From NCBI GenBank assembly GCA_003132865.1, contig PKYZ01000492.1, forward strand, positions 1 through 5,713: 5,713 bases of DNA, read 5' to 3'. Shown here piece after piece: positions 1 through 5,041 of this stretch. Positions within the stretch are counted from its first letter, which is position 1. Every line of letters starts with the position of its first letter. Source of the DNA: Bryobacterales bacterium (GTDB lineage Bacteria > Acidobacteriota > Terriglobia > Bryobacterales > Bryobacteraceae). The position numbers were made by a program, and so were the translations under genes. Under the pieces are notes generated by a model. It searched no databases and had not been told where the DNA came from. It saw only the letters and a program-made list of their open reading frames with translations.

Positions 1-38
1 CGCAGCGCGAGGGGCTGCCCCACGAAGTGGCTGGGCGT

Positions 39-635
39 TCACTCCAGCTTTAACAGCCAGCCCTGCTTGCCCACGTTCATCGCCCGCGTTTTGCCGATAG
101 CGGCGCGCGCGCCGGCGGCCTCGTGGATATGCCCGCAATAGAAATACTCCGGCTGTTCCCGCAGCAGAAAATCGCGCACGGCCGTGGACCCGCCATGCAA
201 GCCGGGGCGGATCTGGTCGAGCGCCGTACCCAGCGGCGGGCAGTGGCAGATGAGCACCAGCGGCGCGAGTCCCGCGAAGCCTTCGAGCTTCTGCGCCAGT
301 TCCGCCTCGCTGTATTCGCCGGGCGTGTGGAAGGGCGTTGGATTGGAATATCCCAGTCCGGCCACCTGATAGCGGCCCCACTGCGCATGTTGCTCGTGGA
401 AGTCGTGCAGGCCGAAGTCGCGGCATAGGGCGGTGGTCTGCGCCGCCGTTTCGTGATTGCCCGGCAGCACGTAAACGCGACCGGCGCGCCGGGCCAGGAT
501 CTCGCCGCAGCGATCGAGGCCCCGCCCGAAGTTCACCAGGTCGCCCGCGGCCACGTAGTAATCCGCTTCCGTGTCCATCAGCCGCGCCAGCGCGCCCAGG
601 TCGCCGTGTATGTCGGAAAAGATGAGCAGCTTCAT
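39..635 (-). CDS. Calcineurin-like metallophosphoesterase, 198 aa
   Basis: This is a small cytosolic phosphoesterase of the calcineurin-like (class III phosphodiesterase, YfcE/Metallophos_2-like) superfamily, which hydrolyses phosphomono- or diesters with a two-metal centre. All the metal-binding motifs are visible in order: S-D-I-H-G-D (D8, H10), A-A-G-D-L (D32), the G-N-H-E box (N60, H61), C-H-C-P-P (H131) and G-H-I-H-E (H169, H171). The length is normal for single-domain members and no signal peptide is seen. The ATG overlaps the TGA of the upstream transporter gene as ATGA (632-635). There is no clear Shine-Dalgarno sequence in front, so translation is probably coupled to the transporter. 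The substrate cannot be told from sequence. The family assignment is secure; the biological role is unknown. Confidence 0.93.
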   Translation of the reverse strand: MKLLIFSDIHGDLGALARLMDTEADYYVAAGDLVNFGRGLDRCGEILARRAGRVYVLPGNHETAAQTTALCRDFGLHDFHEQHAQWGRYQVAGLGYSNPTPFHTPGEYSEAELAQKLEGFAGLAPLVLICHCPPLGTALDQIRPGLHGGSTAVRDFLLREQPEYFYCGHIHEAAGARAAIGKTRAMNVGKQGWLLKLE

Positions 636-1957
636 CGGGCGGATTGTACTACGGGGCGCGGGCCAGCTTCATCCCGCCGGGACATGCGGGCCATGTCGGC
701 CGCAATGGTGCGCGACCCGGCGTACAGCGCCAGCGCCAAGCCCGCCGACAGCGCCGGGATCACGTACATGGCCTGGTGCAGCCCGATCGCCCGGTACGCT
801 TCGCCCACCACCGCCGCGCCGGCCGCATGGGCGGCGGCGTGCGCCAGGTAATCGCTGAGCCGTCCGGTGATCAGGGGTCCGAATGACGCGCCGCACAGAT
901 ACATCGCCAGGAAGTAAACCGCCATGGTGGTGGCGCGCACCGCCGGCGGCACGATGTCGTGAATCGCCGCGTACACCAAGCCGTAATACATATTCAAAAA
1001 GCCGTAGGCGATCATGAGCAGGGCGATGGAGGCGGCGGCAGCGCCGGCGGGTTGCCGGATGCCAATCAGCGCCAGAGGCGCCGCCATCAATGCCGCGGCG
1101 GACGCCGAAAGCATGCGCCCGTCCTTGCGTTTGTGGATCACACGGTCGCCCCAGGCGCCCGCGATCAGTCCGCCCGCGAGGCCCGCCGCGCCGTATCCGA
1201 CGCCCGCCCACAAGCCCGCCTGGGCGATCGAGAGCCCGTGATACCGCGTCAGGAACGCCGGGAAGAAAGTCGCCAGGGCGTAGAGATTGAAGTTCACCAG
1301 TGCACCCGATGCGATGATCCACCACATGGTCGGGATGCGCAGGATCGACCAGACAGGCGGGGCCGCCGCTACCGGACGCCGCGTTTCGCTGGCCCCGCGC
1401 GCCGGTTCGTCGAGGCTCAACAGCGCCGGGATGAGCAGGACCGCGGGCAGTGCCGCCACCACCAGGGCCGCCCGCCAGCCCCAAGCCTGCGCCGCGGGTC
1501 CGCTGATGGCGTAGCTCAGCGCGCCGCCGATGGGCACGCCCAGCATGAAGATGGCCAGCGCCCGCGATCGCCGCTCGGCCGGAAACAGGTCGCCGATCCA
1601 ACTGGTGGCAGCCGGCGCGCAGGCGGCTTCGCCCACGAACACGCCCAGCCGCGAAACCAGCAGCATCAGATAGCTCTGCACCAGCCCGCCTAAGCCGGTG
1701 AGAGACGCCCAAACGGCTACGCCTGCCGCCAGCAGACGCTTGCGGCTGCCGGAATCGGCCAGCCGGCCGAGCGGCAGACCGACCAGCGCGTACAGCACGA
1801 TCGGCAGCGTTCCCAAGGCGCCGAGTTGCGTGTCGGAAAGGTGGAACTCTTTGCGGATCGGCTCCAGCAGCGCGCCCAGGACCTGGCGGTCGTAGAAGTT
1901 GAGGATGTTGACGGCGAACAGGACGGCCAGCGAGCGCGGCATGCTCTTGGAGGGCAC
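632..1957 (-). CDS. Spinster-like MFS transporter, 441 aa
   Basis: This is an inner-membrane secondary transporter of the major facilitator superfamily. The N-terminus L-F-A-V-N-I-L-N-F-Y-D-R-Q (residues 13-25), with its charged D-R pair in helix 1, and the motif A loop G-R-L-A-D-S-G-S-R-K-R-L-L (64-76) between helices 2 and 3 are characteristic of Spinster-like bacterial MFS proteins. Alternating hydrophobic stretches run the whole length, consistent with about 12 helices, and the length is normal. The longest start is a GTG at 1955-1957; an in-frame ATG at 1940-1942 (M6) is equally plausible, and neither has a good Shine-Dalgarno sequence. A possible extended -10 just upstream (TG-A-TACCAT, minus strand, 1967-1975) would give a workable leader only for the ATG. 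It is the first gene of a two-gene operon with the phosphoesterase. The substrate is not predictable from sequence. Confidence 0.92.
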   Translation of the reverse strand: MPSKSMPRSLAVLFAVNILNFYDRQVLGALLEPIRKEFHLSDTQLGALGTLPIVLYALVGLPLGRLADSGSRKRLLAAGVAVWASLTGLGGLVQSYLMLLVSRLGVFVGEAACAPAATSWIGDLFPAERRSRALAIFMLGVPIGGALSYAISGPAAQAWGWRAALVVAALPAVLLIPALLSLDEPARGASETRRPVAAAPPVWSILRIPTMWWIIASGALVNFNLYALATFFPAFLTRYHGLSIAQAGLWAGVGYGAAGLAGGLIAGAWGDRVIHKRKDGRMLSASAAALMAAPLALIGIRQPAGAAAASIALLMIAYGFLNMYYGLVYAAIHDIVPPAVRATTMAVYFLAMYLCGASFGPLITGRLSDYLAHAAAHAAGAAVVGEAYRAIGLHQAMYVIPALSAGLALALYAGSRTIAADMARMSRRDEAGPRPVVQSAR

Positions 1958-2053
1958 TGGGAGAGAATGGTATCACAACGGCGGCTGTGGCTTGGTCGGG
2001 TGGGTGGCTGCCCACGTGGAGTAGCGCACGGAACGCGCATCCCGTTCGTTGGG

Positions 2054-2081
2054 TTGCTAAAATGGTATTGCTAAAATGGTA
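2054..2081. repeat. Perfect 14-bp tandem repeat upstream of the vapB promoter
   Basis: TTGCTAAAATGGTA occurs twice head to tail (2054-2067 and 2068-2081) and ends one base before the TTGACA box. The sub-motif AATGGTAT occurs a third time at 1966-1973, in front of the divergent transporter gene. Its placement suggests a binding site for a regulator, perhaps VapB itself since such pairs usually autoregulate, or a simple local duplication. Confidence 0.85.
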
Positions 2082-2082
2082 T

Positions 2083-2111
2083 TTGACAAATGGGTGGACC
2101 CGCTATAGGAT
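2083..2111 (+). promoter_or_regulatory. Sigma-70-type promoter of vapBC
   Basis: A perfect -35 box TTGACA (2083-2088) is followed after 17 bases by TAGGAT (2106-2111, four of six matches to TATAAT). Transcription would then begin at about 2118, on or next to the vapB ATG, giving a leaderless or nearly leaderless mRNA. The same bases contain AGGA (2107-2110), seven bases before the ATG, which could instead be the ribosome binding site if a -10 lies further upstream (TATAGG at 2104-2109, spacing 15). The sequence alone does not decide between the two. Confidence 0.6.
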
Positions 2112-2117
2112 TCCATC

Positions 2118-2392
2118 ATGAATACCACTGTTACGCTCGATAAGGCTGGCCAGGTCGTCATCCCTAAGACCTTGCGCGATGAGCTGCGTCTGGAGGCGGG
2201 CGACCTCTTTCGTTGGAATCCGAGGGCGAACGCGTGACGCTTCGCCCCGTGCGCTCCGCATCGCCCTTGCGGAGGGAACATGGTGTCTGGGTATTCCGAG
2301 GCAGCAAGAGACTCTCTGCGGCGGCGACAGATCAAGTCCTGCGGGCCCTGCGGGAACAGCGCGACTGCGACCAAAGTGGACCACGCCCATGA
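2118..2392 (+). pseudogene. vapB: VapB-type (AbrB/SpoVT-AbrB fold) antitoxin, frameshifted
   Basis: The intact version would be the DNA-binding antitoxin that neutralises VapC and autoregulates the operon. The open frame from ATG 2118 gives the typical swapped-hairpin AbrB N-terminus (T-V-T-L-D-K-A-G-Q-V-V-I-P, then L-R-D-E-L-R-L-E-A-G-D) but stops after 39 codons at TGA 2235-2237. From about 2213 the -1 frame continues the protein: L-E-S-E-G-E-R-V-T-L-R-P-V-R-S, then H-G-V-W-V-F-R-G and an R-E-Q-R-D-containing tail, ending at TGA 2390-2392. One missing base near 2212 explains everything. Restoring it gives 91 residues and an ATGA overlap with vapC. As it stands the product has the DNA-binding half but lacks the toxin-binding C-terminus. 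The lesion is not in a homopolymer. There is no obvious slippery heptamer, so programmed frameshifting is unlikely. Confidence 0.85.
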
Positions 2393-2809
2393 AGGTGTTC
2401 CTGGATACGTCCGTCCTGGTCGCCGCGTTCTATGGCGAGCATCAGCATCATGCACCGGGCTTCGCGTTGTTCGTGCGCCAGAAGAAGGCAACGGCATGCA
2501 CGGCGGCGCACTGCCAGGCGGAAGTCTATTCCGTGCTAACCGGGATGCCCGGTAAGGACAGGGCGAGTCCGGACGAGGCGCTGCTTTTCTTGGGCGACGT
2601 CCGAGATCGACTCACGACGATAGCGCTCGAGGAGACCGAATATATCAAGGGGATAGAGGAGGCGGCGGGCGGCGGTATCTGCGGCGGCGCCATTTACGAT
2701 GCTGATCATCGGCCGCTGCGCGGTAAAGGCCAAGGCAGAGACGATATACACGTGGAATGTGAAGCACTTCAATCGCCTGGATGTGGCGTCGCGTGTAAAG
2801 ACGCCCTAA
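2389..2809 (+). pseudogene. vapC: VapC-type PIN-domain toxin, frameshifted near the C-terminus
   Basis: VapC toxins are PIN-domain ribonucleases that cleave tRNA or rRNA using a cluster of acidic residues and Mg2+. From ATG 2389 the frame shows K-V-F-L-D-T-S-V-L-V (D6), A-E-V-Y-S (E45) and G-G-A-I-Y-D-A (D104). It then departs from the family. In the +1 frame the missing end continues from about 2705 as I-I-G-R-C-A-V-K-A-K-A-E-T-I-Y-T-W-N-V-K-H-F, closing at TAA 2807-2809. One extra base near 2704 accounts for this; removing it gives 139 residues, a normal length. Unshifted, the frame runs on to 2958 as a 189-residue product with an unrelated tail antisense to hicB. The break removes the last strand and the T-W-N motif, so the nuclease is probably inactive. 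The start overlaps vapB by ATGA. Confidence 0.85.
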
Positions 2810-2871
2810 TTATGGTGTGGCCAAAGAATCCCGCATATCTCCGAGCCCAAAAGAACTCGAAGCTTACCCAA
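2806..2871 (-). pseudogene. hicA: Remnant of the hicA toxin gene, N-terminus only
   Basis: Directly behind hicB, in the frame shifted by one, a TTG at 2869-2871 overlaps the hicB end and starts a 21-codon reading frame. It begins G-K-L-R-V-L-L-G-S-E-I-C-G-I-L, which resembles the start of short HicA proteins (G-K-L-R-V-L-S-G-x-E-x-C-x-I-L, from memory). After about 2824 the match ends: the following W-P-H-H-N and TAG replace the conserved G-F and the R-x-G-S-H motif with the catalytic histidine. HicA is an mRNA interferase with a double-stranded-RNA-binding fold, and this stub cannot be active. The truncation point lies within about 15 bases of the end of the vapC relic, on the opposite strand. 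The resemblance is short, so confidence is moderate. Confidence 0.55.
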
Positions 2872-3091
2872 CCGGCGCTTCAACCTGAGTCACGAAAACT
2901 TCATGGTGAAAGCGTCGGGCGGCTTCGGACGCGGCGGCCGCTTCGAAGAACAGCGTGAGCGCCTCGATGAGGTTGGTTCGCGCTTCTTCAATCGACCCAC
3001 CCTCGCTCGCAATGTCGAGCTCCGGGCACAACCCCGCATAACCGTCGTCCTCACGTTCGACGATCACAGTTAAGCGCCGCGCTGGCTGCAT
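2864..3091 (-). CDS. hicB: HicB-family antitoxin, short form, 75 aa
   Basis: This is a small antitoxin of the HicB type, which blocks the HicA mRNA interferase. The partial RNase H-like fold is seen in L-T-V-I-V-E-R-E-D-D-G-Y-A-G-L-C-P-E-L-D-I-A-S-E-G (residues 7-31), then S-I-E-E-A-R-T-N-L-I-E-A-L-T-L-F-F-E (33-50). The C-terminus F-V-T-Q-V-E-A-P-V-G is typical of short forms that lack a separate DNA-binding domain. The frame is complete. The ATG at 3089-3091 has only a weak GGA upstream. Its partner hicA follows immediately but is reduced to a stub, so this is an orphan antitoxin. It could persist by inertia or protect against HicA toxins encoded elsewhere. The open end of the broken vapC frame reads antisense through its 3' half. 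Confidence 0.85.
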   Translation of the reverse strand: MQPARRLTVIVEREDDGYAGLCPELDIASEGGSIEEARTNLIEALTLFFEAAAASEAARRFHHEVFVTQVEAPVG

Positions 3092-3131
3092 GATCCGAGT
3101 CTACACCAGTTCAAGTGTATGAGATGCCGGC

Positions 3132-3248
3132 TTATGGGACTTGTGGATGGACGCACCGGGTTTTGCAGGCAGACTCGACGGTGGCTTCGAACGACATCCC
3201 ATGATGCCCTCTGGAACGTAACCTCTCAATCATCTCCGGAAACCACAC
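3132..3248 (-). pseudogene. Possible remnant ORF of unknown family, 38 codons
   Basis: Between hicB and the membrane-protein gene lies a short minus-strand frame (GTG at 3246-3248, or ATG at 3231-3233). It reads V-W-F-P-E-M-I-E-R-L-R-S-R-G-H-H-G-M-S-F-E-A and ends C-V-H-P-Q-V-P before TAA at 3132-3134. The M-I-E-R-L-R-S...G-M-S-F-E-A stretch reminds me of the start of a larger acidobacterial hypothetical protein, in which case most of the gene has been deleted. I cannot name that family, and the match is from memory. Nothing better is visible in 3092-3310. It could equally be a chance frame. Confidence 0.25.
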
Positions 3249-3310
3249 TCTTTATGCGTCACCTGCCGGCCATCTCTGAACCCATGCAACCGGAAGAAGA
3301 ATGACATCAG

Positions 3311-4123
3311 TCAGTTGAATTGTAGGGGCATGGATGGCGCTCCAAGAAAGTAGTGAACGGCAAGAAAAACAAGACATGCGGCCACAACCGGTCCCACGAC
3401 GGTCATCAGCTTGGATTTCGGTGGTGGTATGTTACGTTTGGCCAATTTTACGTACAATGTGGTGACGACCGCCACTACGCACCAGAGCGCAAGCAAAGAT
3501 ATGGGATATGCAAAGCCCTCTATTGCCGACACTTGAAAGACTTTCACTCTGGACTGTCCTTCGAGCGCTCCCGTGGCTGTGATAGATGTTTCAGATGGGC
3601 CAGCAAGAATGAACTGAATCACTGCGCCGTCATTGTGTTCCAGTATTTTCCACGAGACAGCAATCCTACCGTCTGCTATATGAGTTGTGTCCAATATGGT
3701 CTGAGTGACCGGTCTGCTGATCTGGCGTAGTCGGGCCTCAAGAATCGGAACTCTTGGTATGGTCTCCAGAGTGATAGGTGAAAGAATATGTTCAGGGCGT
3801 ATGGATTCCTTGCCAGCGTTCCAGAGCTCAATCTGTAGAGCCGTTACATCCGTTGAGACATCCTTACCCTTGTACAGAATATGTAAGTCTGAGCTTTGGC
3901 CACTCTTAACGATAGTCGTTTTAGATGGATTGACGTACAAAGACAGTTCTCTGTTCTTAAACGCTGTCAACCCAAAGAATATGGTTGCCGCAAGGGAGAG
4001 AACACCGAGAGCGAAAGTCACAGGTCCAACAAGTGGATTCTGATTGAACCACTGCGTGATCTTGCCTTTCGCTTTCGTCTCGCCAATTGCGGCATCGTCG
4101 AGCGGTGCTGGTGGCGGCTCCAT
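3311..4123 (-). CDS. Membrane protein of unknown function, 270 aa
   Basis: I do not recognise a named family. The layout is clear: a short proline-rich cytosolic N-terminus, a first helix at about residues 31-55, a soluble beta-rich domain at about 58-200, then two helices at about 206-226 and 240-261. The soluble domain starts E-L-S-L-Y-V-N-P-S-K-T and contains L-Q-I-E-L-W-N-A-G-K-E-S-I-R-P-E-H-I-L-S-P-I (97-118), which I have the impression of having seen in scattered hypothetical proteins of diverse bacteria. The ATG (4121-4123) has a good AAGGA ribosome binding site nine bases upstream (4133-4137, minus strand). Base composition drops sharply here: 22 of 60 bases are G or C at 3901-3960, against 48 of 60 at 1141-1200 in the transporter. 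This suggests a different origin from the transporter operon. It is intact and probably transcribed alone. Confidence 0.85.
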   Translation of the reverse strand: MEPPPAPLDDAAIGETKAKGKITQWFNQNPLVGPVTFALGVLSLAATIFFGLTAFKNRELSLYVNPSKTTIVKSGQSSDLHILYKGKDVSTDVTALQIELWNAGKESIRPEHILSPITLETIPRVPILEARLRQISRPVTQTILDTTHIADGRIAVSWKILEHNDGAVIQFILAGPSETSITATGALEGQSRVKVFQVSAIEGFAYPISLLALWCVVAVVTTLYVKLAKRNIPPPKSKLMTVVGPVVAACLVFLAVHYFLGAPSMPLQFN

Positions 4124-4143
4124 GTATTTGTGTCCTTACGAGC

Positions 4144-4152
4144 ATCTTACCA
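4144..4152 (-). promoter_or_regulatory. Possible extended -10 for the membrane-protein gene
   Basis: On the minus strand TG-G-TAAGAT lies just upstream of the AAGGA ribosome binding site, with TAAGAT at 4144-4149 and the TG at 4151-4152. It matches an extended -10 (four of six in the hexamer plus TGn). No convincing -35 box lies at the right distance. Transcription would start at about 4137, on the edge of the ribosome binding site. Confidence 0.3.
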
Positions 4153-4394
4153 CAATCCTGTTTTTGAAATAGCGATTGTTGCGTCGAGATTTGGCCGTGC
4201 TGCGTCGGTCTGCTGCTGGTCAGGTTCGGAACGGGTGAAGGCGAGTTTCAGATGGGCGCACCGTTCACAAGGCAAACGAAAAAAGCCGTTCACCGCTTCT
4301 GAACTGGCGGCTCTCGGTCGGTAGCGCCATCCCAGAAGTCCACCCGGCCCTATCAAGCCGTTGTGGGCCGAATGTTATGCGTAGCGTCCGATCA
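4153..4394. other. Gap without a recognisable gene
   Basis: Open frames exist here, including a 69-codon frame on the minus strand (4147-4356) and the tail of a plus-strand frame ending at 4324. Neither shows family features or a ribosome binding site, and I regard both as chance. The only structure seen is a 6-bp inverted repeat CGGCCC/GGGCCG (4345-4350 and 4365-4370), followed by ATGTTATGC. Confidence 0.4.
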
Positions 4395-4419
4395 TAGAAA
4401 TTACGTCTTATAATTTCTA
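4395..4419 (+). promoter_or_regulatory. Perfect 9-bp inverted repeat containing a consensus -10 box
   Basis: TAGAAATTA (4395-4403) and TAATTTCTA (4411-4419) are perfect reverse complements around a 7-base centre. The second arm and centre contain TATAAT (4409-4414), a perfect -10 hexamer, 21 bases before the ATG of the following gene. No good -35 box is present at 16-18 bases. The arrangement is that of an operator overlapping a promoter, with a dimeric regulator binding the dyad and covering the -10. The inverted repeat is seen directly; its regulatory role is inference. Confidence 0.55.
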
Positions 4420-4435
4420 GGACATTGGAGGCGCT

Positions 4436-4704
4436 ATGCGAATCGACTTATATACGAAAACATTCTCACCGTTATCGCCGTTCTGCTTGCCGTAATGGTT
4501 ATACGACCGCTATTCCAGCCGTCAGAAGCCGCTCAAGCCGAAGGTCCGTTTACTAACATCCAATTCTCTGGAGTGGGCGGAACCTTCATGGCCTTTGATA
4601 CACGAAGTGGCGATGTGTGGTGCTACGAGACTTCACATGGGCCAGGAGAAGACTTTACGGGCCACTTCAAGATTACTCAACTCGGCAAGCCGGTCCAACG
4701 ATAG
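4436..4704 (+). pseudogene. Small membrane-anchored protein, first paralogue, frameshifted
   Basis: A GGAGG ribosome binding site (4427-4431) precedes an ATG at 4436 that begins M-R-I-D-L-Y-T-K-T, then runs into TAA at 4493-4495 after 19 codons. The -1 frame supplies the rest: L-T-V-I-A-V-L-L-A-V-M-V-I-R-P-L-F-Q-P, an anchor or signal helix, then the soluble part with F-D-T-R-S-G-D-V-W and H-F-K-I-T-Q-L-G-K-P, to TAG at 4702-4704. Comparison with the intact copy at 5042 places one missing base at about 4462/4463, after an AAAACA run. The corrected protein has 89 residues. An internal ATG at 4495 could restart translation but would lose most of the hydrophobic anchor. The function of the family is unknown. 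Confidence 0.8.
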
Positions 4705-4753
4705 TTGCCGGGAAGAACCAAACGGTCGGCGAAGCGGGATTTCCAACGCAGAA

Positions 4754-4775
4754 CGCGACATTCTGGAATGTCGCG
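4754..4775. repeat. 22-bp near-perfect palindrome with 10-bp arms
   Basis: CGCGACATTC (4754-4763) and GAATGTCGCG (4766-4775) are exact reverse complements separated by TG. No T-run follows on either strand, so it is not a standard Rho-independent terminator. The two-base centre favours a protein-binding site on double-stranded DNA over an RNA hairpin. Confidence 0.75.
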
Positions 4776-4879
4776 GAACGGTGGCATTACAGGGCCAGCC
4801 GGTGCCGAGACCCGAAAGTGCGCATTTCCACCTGTGTTTTGATTTGAATCGCTACATGCCGGTGACGATCTGATATAAA

Positions 4880-4952
4880 TGCGATTCGGAATCGGCGTGG
4901 CCGACATCAACGGCATACCGGGCGACGGTAGCACATCCTCACCCGAATCGCA
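4880..4952 (+). repeat. Inverted-repeat segment able to fold into a branched hairpin
   Basis: TGCGATTCGG (4880-4889) pairs perfectly with CCGAATCGCA (4943-4952). Inside are two further 5-bp stems: TCGGC/GCCGA (4892-4896 with 4900-4904) and TACCG/CGGTA (4916-4920 with 4926-4930). Together they would make a three-way junction as RNA or single-stranded DNA. A competing copy GAATCGC lies upstream at 4846-4852. Whether the segment is transcribed is unknown. Confidence 0.4.
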
Positions 4953-5011
4953 CCACCGAAGCCGTGAGCGCACGTCACGAATTCCAAGAGTTTCGATCCA
5001 ACCGTGCTGTG

Positions 5012-5020
5012 TGCTATGAT
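5012..5020 (+). promoter_or_regulatory. Extended -10 promoter of the intact small-protein gene
   Basis: TG-C-TATGAT (5012-5020; hexamer 5015-5020, five of six matches) forms an extended -10. No clear -35 box is present, which is acceptable for this promoter type. Transcription would begin near 5027, just before the GGAG ribosome binding site at 5032-5035. The dyad found in front of the first paralogue is absent here, so the two copies appear to have different control. Confidence 0.5.
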
Positions 5021-5041
5021 GCCCGTCGATTGGAGACGCAC

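Larger units (their letters stand above)
4705..5011. other. Spacer between the two paralogues; no convincing gene
   Basis: I see no gene I can support on either strand; the open frames present lack ribosome binding sites and family features. The spacer does hold structure: a 22-bp palindrome at 4754-4775, a cluster of GAATCG/CGATTC motifs between 4846 and 4952, and TG-A-TATAAA (4871-4879), which resembles an extended -10 box directly in front of the folded segment. Confidence 0.5.

Noticed and set aside
11..30. Small inverted repeats GGGGC/GCCCC and CCAC/GTGG after the phosphoesterase stop
   Set aside because: The loops are too small or the stems too short, and no T-run follows on the minus strand, so a terminator call is not supported.
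669..2015. 448-codon minus-strand frame overlapping the transporter
   Set aside because: It is a GC-rich shadow with arginine-, glycine- and alanine-rich composition and no family features. The transporter in the other frame has clear MFS motifs.
2202..2222. Programmed -1 frameshifting in vapB as a regulatory device
   Set aside because: No X-XXY-YYZ slippery heptamer or clear downstream pseudoknot is visible, and the neighbouring vapC is broken too, which favours decay.
2179..2958. Long plus-strand open frame of 259 codons covering the vapC region
   Set aside because: Its first 70 codons are vapB DNA in the wrong frame and its last 85 are the out-of-frame end of vapC plus antisense hicB. 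Only 2389 to about 2703 is real coding sequence in this frame.
3119..3304. 61-codon plus-strand frame between hicB and the membrane-protein gene
   Set aside because: It has no ribosome binding site and no motif. The opposite strand offers a slightly better, still weak, explanation.
4147..4356. 69-codon minus-strand frame upstream of the membrane-protein gene
   Set aside because: It has no ribosome binding site, no recognisable motif and an unstructured mixed composition. It is probably chance.
4345..4380. GGCCC/GGGCC repeat followed by GTTATGC, resembling the right half of an integron attC site
   Set aside because: No matching left half ending in the complementary core is found within 150 bases upstream, GTTATGC does not fit GTTRRRY strictly, and no integrase is present.
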